From NCBI RefSeq assembly GCF_001590905.1, contig NZ_BCTT01000006.1:310001-374000 (forward strand): a stretch of 64,000 bases of DNA. Reading direction: 5' to 3'. A program made the translations under genes and the position numbers. The notes beneath the pieces were generated by a model, which was not told the DNA's origin, did no database searches, and saw only the letters and a list, made by a program, of their open reading frames with translations. The stretch is from Serratia grimesii NBRC 13537. Its GTDB lineage: Bacteria > Pseudomonadota > Gammaproteobacteria > Enterobacterales > Enterobacteriaceae. Shown in pieces: positions 31,383-41,288 of the stretch (positions within the stretch are counted from its first letter, which is position 1; every line of letters begins with the position of its first letter).

Positions 31383-32444
31383 ATGATATATGTTAATGCA
31401 AGGTTTTTGACTCAAAATCTCACTGGAGTTCAGCGTTTTGCAGAGCAAATAAGCCTTGAATTAAAGAAAATAAGAGATGATATCGTATTCTTATCACCTC
31501 CAGATATTCTTAGGCATGATATTGCCTCGCAACTCAATGTTGTAGTTGTGGGTAAGAGAGGCGGACATTATTGGGAGCAAGTCGAACTTCCAAAATTTTT
31601 AAAAAATAATGGAAGAGGGCTTCTGATTAACTTAGGGAATACGGGGCCAATTCTGTATAAAAATCAAGTTGTGACGCATCATGATGTTACTTATAAGAAA
31701 TACCCTCAGAGCTACTCATGGAAATTTAGATTAATATATAATACTCTAATTCCATTAATGTTAAAAAAGAGCCGTTCATTAATCACTGTTAGTGAATTTT
31801 CAAAAAAAGAAATAACTGATACTTATCATTACGATAAAGAAAAAATTAGTGTTATTTATAATGCGGCGAGTGATATTTTTAAAAAAACAATAAGTCAAAG
31901 TGAGAATAAAAAGCATTTTTTCTTGGCTGTATCATCGCCTAATTTTCATAAGAATTTTCATGGATTGATCAGCGCTTTTAAAAAAAATAAAGAACTTGAA
32001 GATTTCGCATTAAAGATTATTGGTGAAAAAAATAAAAACTTTAACGGCATCGGGCTTGATGAATCACTAGATGATAATGATGGAAGAATTGAATATCTTG
32101 GTCGTGTTTCAGATATAGAATTAGCTACGTTATATTCTACGGCACACGCATTCATTTTTCCGTCTTTCTATGAAGGCTTTGGTATACCCCCGCTTGAGGC
32201 ACAAGCATGTGGATGCCCTGTTTTATCTTCTCATGCGGCATCTATGCCTGAAGTTTTGTTGGATAGTGCAATTTTTTTCGACCCGCATAGTGAAAGGGAA
32301 ATTGCAAATGCTATGAATTTTATAGCTAAAAACCCTGATGAGAGAGCTAAAATTATCAATAAAGGTTACGAAAATATTACGCGTTTCTCATGGGGTAATT
32401 CCGCGAAAAAATTAAACTCTCTTATCAATCAACTGAATCAATAG
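31383..32444 (+). CDS. Family 4 glycosyltransferase, mannosyltransferase-like (capsule)
   Basis: GT-B glycosyltransferase, 353 residues. It resembles family 4 enzymes of O-antigen and capsule clusters that often use GDP-mannose: N-terminal VNARFLTQNLTGVQRFAEQI, ITVSEFSKKEI in the middle, and the donor-binding ASPNFHKN-like segment, YLGRVSDIELATLY and the E-x7-E motif in FPSFYEGFGIPPLEAQACGCPV. GDP-mannose could come from manC/manB at 48-51 kb. Very AT-rich. The ribosome site is weak (AAGG about 14 bases upstream). Confidence 0.85.
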   Translation: MIYVNARFLTQNLTGVQRFAEQISLELKKIRDDIVFLSPPDILRHDIASQLNVVVVGKRGGHYWEQVELPKFLKNNGRGLLINLGNTGPILYKNQVVTHHDVTYKKYPQSYSWKFRLIYNTLIPLMLKKSRSLITVSEFSKKEITDTYHYDKEKISVIYNAASDIFKKTISQSENKKHFFLAVSSPNFHKNFHGLISAFKKNKELEDFALKIIGEKNKNFNGIGLDESLDDNDGRIEYLGRVSDIELATLYSTAHAFIFPSFYEGFGIPPLEAQACGCPVLSSHAASMPEVLLDSAIFFDPHSEREIANAMNFIAKNPDERAKIINKGYENITRFSWGNSAKKLNSLINQLNQ

Positions 32445-32541
32445 AATCTTAATAAATATTGAAGTTTGCTTTATGGCTATATTTACAGTCTATAGCCGAC
32501 GATAAGCAATTCTATTATTTATTCTTTTAAGGAGATTTCTA

Positions 32542-33702
32542 ATGTCCCAGGGGACAATTAATATTGGCATTGTAGCGGATTGGCTGGTTACATATGCTGG
32601 TGCTGAAAAAGTTATAAAAGAATTTATTCAACTTTATCCCGATGCTGATCTTTACTCTGTGGTCGATTTTTTATCGGATGAGTCCAGAAATAATTTCAGT
32701 GGTAAGCACGCAACTACGACATTTATTCAAAAACTACCTAGATCTCGGAAAATTTATCAAAAATACCTTCCGTTAATGCCGTTAGCCATCGAGCAGCTAG
32801 ATGTTTCGCATCACGATATTATTTTGTCAAGTAGTCATGCTGTATCAAAAGGCGTATTGACCGGTCCAGACCAAATGCATATCAGTTATGTTCATTCTCC
32901 TATCCGATATGCATGGGATCTGCAACATCAATATCTTCGAGAGTCAGGATTGGATAAAGGTATTAAAGGTTTACTCGCAAAATGGTTGTTGCATAAAGTT
33001 CGATTATGGGATTTACGTACCGTAAATGGAGTGGATCATTTTGTTGCAAACTCTCAGTTTATAGCTCGTCGAATCAATAAGGTTTATGGTCGGCATGCAG
33101 ACGTTATATACCCTCCAGTGGATGTGGAACGTTTTAATTTCAGGGAGAATAAAGAAGATTTCTATATAACAGCATCCAGGTTGGTCCCTTATAAGCGTGT
33201 TGACCTGATTGTAGAAGCATTTAGTGCGATGCCCGATAAAAAGCTAGTTGTGATCGGTAATGGTAGTGAAATAGAAAAAATAAAAATGAAAGCGGGTAAA
33301 AATGTTGAGATCATGGGGTATCAAAATAACGATATAATGCAAAGTTATATGGAGCGTGCAAAAGCATTTGTCTTTGCCGCTGAAGAGGATTTTGGTATTA
33401 CCCCAGTTGAAGCTCAGGCTTGTGGTACTCCGGTGATAGCTTTTGGGAAAGGTGGCTCTCTTGAGACCGTTAGGCCGTATGGTGTGGCGTCTAAACCTAC
33501 AGGTGTTTTTTTTGATAAACAGACTGCTGATTCAATAAAGGATGCGGTGAGTCAATTCGAAACTATACAAGATAGAATTTATGCAGAGGATTGTCGCAAT
33601 CATGCAGTAAATTTCTCTTGTGAGAGATTTAGAAAAGAAATGGATACTTATATCACTGCAAGATGGAATGAATTCGAAAATAGAAAAAAGATAATTTATT
33701 GA
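32542..33702 (+). CDS. Family 4 glycosyltransferase (capsule)
   Basis: GT-B glycosyltransferase, 386 residues, with strong AAGGAG ribosome site. The N terminus IGIVADWLVTYAGAEKVIKEF, the central ISYVHSPIRYAWD and the C-terminal SRLVPYKRVDLIVEAF and EDFGITPVEAQACGTPVIA are the pattern of mannosyltransferase-like family 4 enzymes. Donor not proven. It lies directly before wbaP. A 97-base gap upstream holds a GGCTATA/TATAGCC hairpin (32475-32497) of unknown role. Confidence 0.87.
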   Translation: MSQGTINIGIVADWLVTYAGAEKVIKEFIQLYPDADLYSVVDFLSDESRNNFSGKHATTTFIQKLPRSRKIYQKYLPLMPLAIEQLDVSHHDIILSSSHAVSKGVLTGPDQMHISYVHSPIRYAWDLQHQYLRESGLDKGIKGLLAKWLLHKVRLWDLRTVNGVDHFVANSQFIARRINKVYGRHADVIYPPVDVERFNFRENKEDFYITASRLVPYKRVDLIVEAFSAMPDKKLVVIGNGSEIEKIKMKAGKNVEIMGYQNNDIMQSYMERAKAFVFAAEEDFGITPVEAQACGTPVIAFGKGGSLETVRPYGVASKPTGVFFDKQTADSIKDAVSQFETIQDRIYAEDCRNHAVNFSCERFRKEMDTYITARWNEFENRKKIIY

Positions 33703-33797
33703 TGTTGTTATTATTTTAGTGGCGAAAATTAAATTTTTATATGATTTAAAAAAGATTTTTACTAAATAATTAAGGGGTTTGAAAATGGGTAAAACTG

Positions 33798-35231
33798 ATG
33801 AAAAAAAATAGTAACTTTTGGATCGGTCTTTTTCCAAAGATGTTCCTAGCAATATCAGATATCGTATTTTTCAATGTCGCCATATTTTTAGCCTATATAT
33901 TGATTGGTTTATTCTCTACGCATACTAGTGATTTTGTTCTTCCAGAGGAGTTGAATGTTAGGATTACGTCACACTTTGTGCTTTCAATTATATGTATAAC
34001 ATGGTTCTGGACGCGACTTAGACATTATTCTTATAGAAAACCCTATTGGTTTGAGTTGAAAGAAATAATACGAACCTTGATAATTTTCTCAGTGCTTGAC
34101 TTGGCATTGGTGGCCTTCTCTAAATGGAACTTCTCTCGCCTTTTATGGTTATTTACTTGGGTCATTATCCTTGTTCTAGTACCTATTGGCCGGAGTGTGG
34201 CTAAACGTATACTCAACAAATTTGACCTGTGGAAAAAAAATACGATAATTATCGGTTCTGGTCGAAATGCATTCGAGGCTTATGCTGCACTACAAAGTGA
34301 AGAGGTACTGGGTTTTAAAGTTGAAGCCTTTGTATGCACAGGGTCATCCGATAAAAAAAGTTATCTAGGGATACCACTCATTGATAGTGAGGAAGAGCTA
34401 TGGCGTTTAGTTGATATAGACAATACTCAATTTATAGTCGCTTTAGAATTTGAGCAACATAGCTTACGCGATTGGTGGTTGAAAAACCTTGCTAAGAATA
34501 ATTGTCGGTCTGTATCGGTGATCCCGACTCTTCGAGGCGTGCCTCTTTATGGTACGGATATGTCTTTTATTTTTAGTCACGAAGTGATGATTTTGAGAGT
34601 CAGTAATAACTTGGCTAAACGTTCTTCACGATTTACCAAGCGTTTATTCGATATTGTGAGCTCTTTTTCTATTATGCTACTTCTTTCACCGATATTGATT
34701 TTATTGGCCTATTTAGTGTCTAAAGATGGTGGAAAGGCTATTTATGGTCATGAGAGAATAGGCCGGAGTGGACAGCGATTTAAATGCCTTAAGTTCCGCT
34801 CAATGGTAGTTAACTCTCAAGAGGTACTTTCTCAATTACTCGAGAGTGACGCAGATGCTCGGGCTGAGTGGAATAAAGATTTTAAACTTAAAAATGATCC
34901 TCGGGTAACAAAAATTGGCGCATTTATTCGTAAAACAAGTTTGGATGAATTGCCACAATTATGGAATGTTTTCATTGGAGAGATGAGCCTGGTTGGGCCT
35001 CGCCCAATCGTTGAAGCTGAATTGGAACGTTACGCAGGGGATGTGGATTATTATTTAATGGCGAAACCAGGAATGACAGGGCTATGGCAAGTTAGTGGAC
35101 GTAACGATATTGATTATGATACACGAGTTTACTTTGATGCTTGGTATGTAAAGAACTGGGCCTTATGGAATGATATAGCTATCTTATTTAAGACAGTTAA
35201 TGTTGTTCTTCGTAGAGATGGTGCATATTAA
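33798..35231 (+). CDS. wbaP: Undecaprenyl-phosphate galactose phosphotransferase WbaP
   Basis: Initiating enzyme of the capsule repeat unit: transfers galactose-1-phosphate from UDP-Gal to undecaprenyl phosphate at the inner membrane. It has 477 residues (Salmonella WbaP about 476). Four N-terminal membrane segments, a central nucleotide-binding-like domain (NTIIIGSGRNAFEAYAAL), and the C-terminal bacterial sugar transferase domain with GHERIGRSG, FKCLKFRSMV, RKTSLDELPQLWNV and SLVGPRP. The high similarity to Salmonella WbaP, including the C terminus VVLRRDGAY, supports galactose over glucose. The start is odd: AAGGGG is ideally placed for an eight-codon reading frame (33785-33811) that overlaps the wbaP ATG and runs through eight A. 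Confidence 0.93.
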   Translation: MKKNSNFWIGLFPKMFLAISDIVFFNVAIFLAYILIGLFSTHTSDFVLPEELNVRITSHFVLSIICITWFWTRLRHYSYRKPYWFELKEIIRTLIIFSVLDLALVAFSKWNFSRLLWLFTWVIILVLVPIGRSVAKRILNKFDLWKKNTIIIGSGRNAFEAYAALQSEEVLGFKVEAFVCTGSSDKKSYLGIPLIDSEEELWRLVDIDNTQFIVALEFEQHSLRDWWLKNLAKNNCRSVSVIPTLRGVPLYGTDMSFIFSHEVMILRVSNNLAKRSSRFTKRLFDIVSSFSIMLLLSPILILLAYLVSKDGGKAIYGHERIGRSGQRFKCLKFRSMVVNSQEVLSQLLESDADARAEWNKDFKLKNDPRVTKIGAFIRKTSLDELPQLWNVFIGEMSLVGPRPIVEAELERYAGDVDYYLMAKPGMTGLWQVSGRNDIDYDTRVYFDAWYVKNWALWNDIAILFKTVNVVLRRDGAY

Positions 35232-35321
35232 AATAAATGTGATTGACGCGCGCGTGGTTAGTTATGCGGGCGCATTTTTGAATGCTATTCAAGATTGAAA
35301 TTTTCCTTGTAAGGAAATGTA

Positions 35322-36485
35322 ATGACAACCGTGCTGAAAAATGAGATGTGTATAAGTGAAAGTAGTCGCGAGTCTCTCTATCTGAAGTTGTTGAGATGCT
35401 TGATTGCTTTATTTATCATCGCTAGCCCGTTAAGCCCATATATTTCAAATACTACTTTTTATCTATGGATTCCATTGGTTATTCTGGATTATCAATATAT
35501 AAGTACACTTAGGAAAATATCTAAACCGGTTCTTCTTTGTGTATTTGTTTGGTTAAGTATGTGTGTTCTTTTCCTACGGTTTGATCTTGCCGTAAAATCG
35601 GCTATTTTAATCCTAGGTGTGTCATATTTATTAAAGATAGGAAGTCATATTACAAATAAAGTTTATATTTGTATGCTTATATCAATCCTTTGGTGTGTCA
35701 TACAGTTTATAGCATATCAGATAAGCCCTGCCTATTCAGTAATTATTGGTCCAAGCTCGATGTCACGGTTTTTTTGGGGGGATTTTGCGACGAATACTTA
35801 CACTAATCAGTACGTTTTATTTTTATTCCCTAGAATGTCAGGTCTTTCTCGAGAGGCTGGTTTTTTTGCCTCACTTTTGATTATATGTTTTATGATACGA
35901 ATAAGAGATCATAAACTCAGCCTTCCTGAGAAGTGCCTTTTCTTCTTGGGGTACGCTTTTAGCCTATCAAAGTCTTCTATATCATTGGTTTTTTTTATGA
36001 TTCTTTACCCTATGCGAAGACTCTTGAAAAAAATACCTGTAATTATTACGTTTATCGCCCTTGTGATTATTTTTGTCGCGCTCGCCCAATTTTTAAATAT
36101 AGGCTCTCCTAGTTACTTTACGGCTAATGACTCAATCGCTCATAGATTGTCTGCATCCTATCTGATGCTACATATGAATATAGGTAATCTTTTATATGGA
36201 TGTAATACTGATTATAATTGTCTAGTTGATTATCAACCTGTGTTTAAATTCCTAGCCGATCAGGGAATGATGCCTGCTGTTGGTCTATCCGGATTAATCA
36301 TGGATATGGGGCTTCTGGGATTTGTTGGTATTGTATTCTTTTTTGTTATACTTAAGTTAGATAGTTACGATGTTGCCATACTGGTGATATTTACTGCAAC
36401 AGTATCTTTCTTCACTCTTGATAGTTTTATCATCCTTACTTACTACTATATCATCACAAATCATAAAAAGGTTGAGGATGACTAA
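35322..36485 (+). CDS. wzy: Putative capsule repeat-unit polymerase Wzy
   Basis: Integral membrane protein, 387 residues, with about ten hydrophobic segments and a larger periplasmic loop around residues 255-320 (GNLLYGCNTDYNCLVDYQPVF region). This topology and its place between wbaP and wzx identify it as the likely Wzy, which joins repeat units in the periplasm. Wzy proteins share little sequence, so the call rests on topology and context. Extremely AT-rich. Good AAGGAA ribosome site. Confidence 0.75.
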   Translation: MTTVLKNEMCISESSRESLYLKLLRCLIALFIIASPLSPYISNTTFYLWIPLVILDYQYISTLRKISKPVLLCVFVWLSMCVLFLRFDLAVKSAILILGVSYLLKIGSHITNKVYICMLISILWCVIQFIAYQISPAYSVIIGPSSMSRFFWGDFATNTYTNQYVLFLFPRMSGLSREAGFFASLLIICFMIRIRDHKLSLPEKCLFFLGYAFSLSKSSISLVFFMILYPMRRLLKKIPVIITFIALVIIFVALAQFLNIGSPSYFTANDSIAHRLSASYLMLHMNIGNLLYGCNTDYNCLVDYQPVFKFLADQGMMPAVGLSGLIMDMGLLGFVGIVFFFVILKLDSYDVAILVIFTATVSFFTLDSFIILTYYYIITNHKKVEDD

Positions 36486-36536
36486 ACTATCCGTCGAAGT
36501 ATTAATATGTAATGAAGGGTATTCAGGTGTGCTGCA

Positions 36537-37820
36537 ATGAAGCTTAAAGTCTTTAGAAATTCCTTTTGGATGATCTTAGAAAAAGTAATATCGATATTTG
36601 GTTTGATTTTTGTGACATCATATGTGGCTAAATATATTGGACCTTCTGCCTTTGGGGCTATATCTTTTGCTGCATCACTTTTCGTAATAATCCAGGCAAT
36701 TGCCTTGTTTGGTTCTGAGCATCTTGTTTTCAAAAGGGTAAGTCAAAATAGACGCTCAGGAATAAACCTTATGCAGTCAACTAAATTGCTGCGTGGTATT
36801 GTTTTCGTTCTATCATCACTGCTGGTTCTGATATATGTTTACTATACATTTGATTTTCTGACGTTGGCTTTCTGCGTTGCCAGTTGTATTGCCACTTATT
36901 TCATAACGCAAGATGTTCTTGTTATTTACAATGATGCAACACTCAACTCTAAATTTAATACGATAGCTAACGCCATTGGATTAATTATTAGCTTATGTAT
37001 TAGATTTGTCATCTCACACTTTGAACTTCCGGTCATTTATCTTGCCATCCCTATAGTCACTACAACGTTAATTCCTTACTTTATTCGATTGTATTTCTTC
37101 AGAAAAACTGAAAGAAATAGGTCGGTAGAAAGTATAAAACTAGCTTGGGATGTCAGACGTAGATACATGAGGTATATGTTCTTTGCAGGATTGCCATTGG
37201 CAATTTCTGGTGTCTCAATAACTTTGTATACCAGATTATCACAGTTAGTACTCGCCAAATATGGTTCTACCGCTGAGCTTGGCGTTTTTTCTGCCGCCAG
37301 TGTTTTGGCGTCATCTTGGACTTTTGTAACCTTGGCATTTATAACATCTTTCTTTAGTGAAATTTATAAAATAAAGGATGAGAGTGCTGCAATAAAGATA
37401 ACGGCTAAACTAAATGGTCTCGTCATTGCCATTTGCATTATTGTAATTTTTGGTATTGTGGTTGTAGGGAAACAAGTTGTTTTACTATTGTATGGTGATG
37501 CATATGCATCGGCATATCCTATTATGATTATTCTTTCAGTGGCGACCGCCTTTTCTGCTATGGGGCCCGTCGCACACAGGTATATTATTAAGGAATCAGG
37601 TTATCACTATTTGTCATATAAAACGGTTGTTGTTTTTCTGATAAATATCCCGCTTACCTTTATTTTAGTTCCGTCTTACGGGATTATGGGAGCAGCAATA
37701 ACTTCGTTATTGACAGAGTTTATTTCTTTAACTTTTCTTAACTACTTTTTCAAAAAAGGAGTCATTGCAAAAATCCACTTATTGACTTTAGACCCTAGAG
37801 TCTATCTCTTTAAAAAGTAA
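36537..37820 (+). CDS. wzx: Repeat-unit flippase Wzx
   Basis: Polysaccharide-specific transport protein of the MATE/MOP superfamily, 427 residues with about 12 to 14 membrane segments. It flips undecaprenyl-linked repeat units to the periplasmic face. The N terminus (NSFWMILEKVISIFGLIFVTSYVAKYIGPSAFG split over the first membrane segments) and VPSYGIMGAAITSLLTEF near the C terminus are typical of Wzx. It is the last gene of the capsule block; no gene follows on this transcript before slaA. Confidence 0.9.
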   Translation: MKLKVFRNSFWMILEKVISIFGLIFVTSYVAKYIGPSAFGAISFAASLFVIIQAIALFGSEHLVFKRVSQNRRSGINLMQSTKLLRGIVFVLSSLLVLIYVYYTFDFLTLAFCVASCIATYFITQDVLVIYNDATLNSKFNTIANAIGLIISLCIRFVISHFELPVIYLAIPIVTTTLIPYFIRLYFFRKTERNRSVESIKLAWDVRRRYMRYMFFAGLPLAISGVSITLYTRLSQLVLAKYGSTAELGVFSAASVLASSWTFVTLAFITSFFSEIYKIKDESAAIKITAKLNGLVIAICIIVIFGIVVVGKQVVLLLYGDAYASAYPIMIILSVATAFSAMGPVAHRYIIKESGYHYLSYKTVVVFLINIPLTFILVPSYGIMGAAITSLLTEFISLTFLNYFFKKGVIAKIHLLTLDPRVYLFKK

Positions 37821-38200
37821 TTGGCTAAATCTTGCTAGGCTACATCAATTGTAGGCATTCTAGACAAACTCATTATCACTATGATTTTGTCTAGAACCTC
37901 AAAATTTCACTATTTCCACTTCGTAACTGCCAGACCTCCCTCGTTGTCATACCTCGCTACAGTCAGGCTCTAGTATACTGATTATCCTCGAGTTTCATGT
38001 ATTTCCACTCTGCTAAAAATCCATTCAAATAGAAATCGTTAGCAAGCAATAATTCCCGTATGTTTTTTTATTTTATGCTATTGAACTTATTATTTTGTCA
38101 ATCTTGACAGCTAAACCTTCCTGCACTTAACTTAAATTGCAGTTTGTGTTTTTTACTTTTTAATTTATCGTCCATCATATTGAATGACTGGGGGTTTTTT
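37821..38200. other. Intergenic region between the capsule block and slaA
   Basis: Spacer of 380 bases with no credible gene. It holds the inverted repeat at 37858-37896 and, near the right end, a perfect TTGACA (38104-38109) that could be the slaA -35; no good -10 sits at 17 bases, the nearest AT-rich hexamer being at 38127-38133. Confidence 0.55.
37858..37896. repeat. Perfect 11-base inverted repeat
   Basis: TTCTAGACAAA and TTTGTCTAGAA separated by 17 bases, 38 bases after wzx. It could form a terminator-like stem for the capsule operon, but no T-run follows. It could also be a protein-binding site or a relic at the junction of the capsule and slaA blocks. Confidence 0.6.
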
Positions 38201-41200
38201 ATGGCTTCTTTAGCAGCTCAAGAAAGTATCGTAGCCCTTTACTATGCCACGTTAGGTGCCAAAGCGACGCATGCGTTCTTTGATGCGCAAGCGGGTAATC
38301 TTGAGAATGGATCTCTCACAACCAGCCAGTTTGTCGACTCGTTGCTGACATCAAGTGCTGGCTTGACCCTATATAATGGTAAATCTAACTCTGATATATT
38401 AACGTCAATATATACTAACGTTTATGGAAGCGCACCATCTGGGGCGGTACTTTCTGGACTTTTGTCGAATGGTAATACATTATCTCAAAACATTGCCAAT
38501 TTAACGTCTCAACTTTCTAATTATGAAGGATTTGACAGTACTATATTAGCTCAACAAAATAATTTTCAGCAGATCCTTAATGTGGCCTTATATAGTGGGG
38601 ACGGTACGGCAGCTGGATTGGGGGGGACGACTGTACGTGGAATCGCTTATGTAATGGGGACTGGTCCAACTGCTGATTTTTTAAATACTTATGGTACCGG
38701 AATCAACAATGGAAGTTTCACTGAGTTGAATGTGGCTACCGCATTATTGTTGACGAAGCAATCATTAGTAACTGCATCGGCATCGACATTCATTAACACA
38801 ATCTTTAAAGCAGGATATTTACGTGCGCCTACTACTACTGAATTAAATACTTATTTAAATGAGCTCAGCTCCGGTACTAGCCGTGCGCAGGTCATTGTTA
38901 ATGTTTATGATTCCTTGAAGGCTATTACATCAGGCGCCGATCTCGCTGCTCAGCAAAAATTGGTTTTGAATTCGCCAAGCTATAGTGATGGATATTTACC
39001 GTCTAGTACTCTAATTAAAGAACAAGTCGCCTCAATCTTCTTATCCGTCCTTGATCGAGGCGTTGATACCGTTGGTCTGAGCAGTTATTCAAGACAGCTA
39101 GAGCGCGGAGCTAAGGTTTCTGCAGATGTGATCAAAGAAGCCCTGGGATCTGTTGAGTTCAAACTCCATTTTCCTCAGGGGATTACATTAAATGACTACA
39201 TTCAGTTAATTTTTACAGATGTGCATGGTGTTGCGGCAACTAGCGCTCAGCTTGCATACTACAATGGATTGGGTACGGATAGAGTCGTAATTACTCAAGC
39301 CATCATCAACGACCTTCGAACTTCAACAGCGACTGATGCTACGACAGTAAGTCAGCAGCACGGCTTTGAATTCGATATTGGCACCAGCTTGCTGTACAAA
39401 ACTGCCGCCTCACTGACGGCAACAGCGGCTGGCGGCAATGCAACAGGCACCGTGAATACCGGGACTTCACACCAGATCAGTAATGCCGAAACTGCGGTTT
39501 TGCAAAATGTTCAGCTGAACGCCAACGCAGCTAGCATCGTTAACCTGAAGTTCGCTGACCATCTGGCGAATTTGACAATTAATGGTACCAGCGCAGCTAC
39601 TGTTAATCTGTCTGACAACGGCGTTAACCCGGGTGTAGACATTACTGTAAATAACGGCAATGTCATTCTGAATGCCAGTTCTGGTTCGGACGCTGTGGTA
39701 GTGACCTCGACCGCGAATATTGCCACCGGTACAGGCCAGTTTAACCTTGGTGCCGGCAACGACAGCTTGCAGTGGGCTGGTAATGGGGTGTCAAACGGCG
39801 CTAACACAGTAGCGACTACTATCAAAGCTGACGGGGGCATTGGCACAGACTCTATTTCCGCCAACTTTATCACCAAATCTGTAGTGACTAACCAAAATGC
39901 TTTGGGTGTTCGCACCAGCGTTGTAACCAGTAATGCCAATAACTTCTCAAACTTCGAGCAAATTGATCTGACAGGGTACATCGGTAAATCCGTTGGTACT
40001 CTGATTACCACACCATTGATTGGTTCACCAACCACCACCAGTGTAACAACTCCAACTCACGTCTTTGATTTTGGTTTAACCAACGGGACGGCTACGGTTG
40101 AAGGGACAACTGGGGGCACGGTCACTCAAGGCGCTGCAGCCACTAACCTGGGTGCTCAGGGCTTTGTGATTTCTGGTTTGGCCAATGCCAGCGTGATTAA
40201 CGCTGCTGGCGGGACTGCGGCACAATTGGAAGTCAAAGGTGATGCAACATCGGCAAGTACGTTGAGTTTCACTTTTGTCCAGAATGCGACTGACCATTTC
40301 AATATTAACTTTGATGCGGTGAGTTCTGCGAACGTGAATGCAGGTGCTATCAGCTTGAACAGCAGCAGTAGCGCATTGCTGGGTACTGCGTTGGGTACGG
40401 TGAATATTGCTTCTGGTGGTACGGGGTCATTCAGCAACATTATGTCTTTGGCTGGTACCAATGCACAGGTTCAGACCATCAATGTAACAGGTGACCATGC
40501 TCTGAATTTAGCGGTAGGTAGCGGTTTTAGCAATGTCCGTGATATCAATGCCTCCACTAATACCGGTGGCCTGAATCTTGATTCAAGCCATGCAGGGACG
40601 GGTGATGGTATCATCGTACAGCTGTTGAATGTTCTGCCACTGAGTGCGGTAACTACTGCTCTGTTAACGCCACTGCTAAATACACTGGGTCTGAATGGTT
40701 ATCAGCTAACAGTTGAAGGTTCTACTACTGCTGATAGCTTCAACATATTGGGAAACACGACTCTGACAGGTGGTGCGGGTGCCAATACGTACGACTTGAA
40801 GTCCAGTAACTCACAAGCAGGTGTTACCATCACCGATTTCAGTACCGCGAAGGATAAGATTGTCGATGCTGCATCTGGCTTGACTTTGTCCAATACGGGG
40901 AATGCGGTTGGCGACTATGGTACACGTTCAGCGGATACTTTGGACGCCTTGTTAGGTTCATTGGTTGGCGGGTTGACTACCGGTGTTGTGGGGCTGTTGG
41001 GGGGGATTCTTGGTCTGAGTAACCCGAACTCACTGACTTCTAAAGTTGGTGTGGCATCAGTGGTGTTCAGCGGAACGGGTAATAATGCTGATTCTTATGT
41101 GATTATTGATAACAATAATAACCACACACTTGATGCTAACGATACTGTCGTTTATTTGACAGGTCAAAACCACCAGCAATTAGTGGACAATCTGCACTAC

Positions 41201-41206
41201 GCGTGA
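38201..41206 (+). CDS. slaA: S-layer-type protein SlaA, type I secretion substrate
   Basis: Large surface protein, 1001 residues, matching the size (about 1000) of the S. marcescens S-layer protein SlaA exported by the Lip system. There is no N-terminal signal peptide and no cysteine, as expected of a type I substrate. The N-terminal third has several helical repeats of the DUF4214 kind (for example around residues 225-265, 280-320 and 335-370). The rest is Asn-, Thr-, Ser- and Gly-rich beta-structure. Near the C terminus there is one RTX-like LTGGAGANTYDL and the ITDFSTAKDKI block that often precedes the uncleaved secretion signal. The ATG at 38201 has GGGGG six bases upstream and is preferred to the start 19 codons upstream. 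lipBCD follow directly. Confidence 0.88.
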   Translation: MASLAAQESIVALYYATLGAKATHAFFDAQAGNLENGSLTTSQFVDSLLTSSAGLTLYNGKSNSDILTSIYTNVYGSAPSGAVLSGLLSNGNTLSQNIANLTSQLSNYEGFDSTILAQQNNFQQILNVALYSGDGTAAGLGGTTVRGIAYVMGTGPTADFLNTYGTGINNGSFTELNVATALLLTKQSLVTASASTFINTIFKAGYLRAPTTTELNTYLNELSSGTSRAQVIVNVYDSLKAITSGADLAAQQKLVLNSPSYSDGYLPSSTLIKEQVASIFLSVLDRGVDTVGLSSYSRQLERGAKVSADVIKEALGSVEFKLHFPQGITLNDYIQLIFTDVHGVAATSAQLAYYNGLGTDRVVITQAIINDLRTSTATDATTVSQQHGFEFDIGTSLLYKTAASLTATAAGGNATGTVNTGTSHQISNAETAVLQNVQLNANAASIVNLKFADHLANLTINGTSAATVNLSDNGVNPGVDITVNNGNVILNASSGSDAVVVTSTANIATGTGQFNLGAGNDSLQWAGNGVSNGANTVATTIKADGGIGTDSISANFITKSVVTNQNALGVRTSVVTSNANNFSNFEQIDLTGYIGKSVGTLITTPLIGSPTTTSVTTPTHVFDFGLTNGTATVEGTTGGTVTQGAAATNLGAQGFVISGLANASVINAAGGTAAQLEVKGDATSASTLSFTFVQNATDHFNINFDAVSSANVNAGAISLNSSSSALLGTALGTVNIASGGTGSFSNIMSLAGTNAQVQTINVTGDHALNLAVGSGFSNVRDINASTNTGGLNLDSSHAGTGDGIIVQLLNVLPLSAVTTALLTPLLNTLGLNGYQLTVEGSTTADSFNILGNTTLTGGAGANTYDLKSSNSQAGVTITDFSTAKDKIVDAASGLTLSNTGNAVGDYGTRSADTLDALLGSLVGGLTTGVVGLLGGILGLSNPNSLTSKVGVASVVFSGTGNNADSYVIIDNNNNHTLDANDTVVYLTGQNHQQLVDNLHYA

Positions 41207-41260
41207 GTGTAAGCTCTGCAAAGTAATAGTTCTCATGATAACTGTTACTTTTTAAATAAT

Positions 41261-41288
41261 ACGGGGAGGTTATTCTCCCCGTTTCTTT
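41261..41288 (+). terminator. Terminator of slaA
   Basis: Eight-base stem ACGGGGAG/CTCCCCGT with six-base loop and a T-rich tail, 55 bases after the slaA stop. Abundant slaA mRNA would end here, leaving lipBCD to its own promoter or to read-through. Confidence 0.88.

Noticed and set aside
39511-40038. Long antisense frames within slaA
   Set aside because: Products of the Asn/Thr-rich repeat composition of slaA read on the opposite strand; no start signals.
38201-41206. SlaA as an RTX toxin or adhesin
   Set aside because: Only one RTX-like motif is seen, and there is no acylation or lipase-like domain. Size, composition and lipBCD neighbours fit the S-layer-type protein better.
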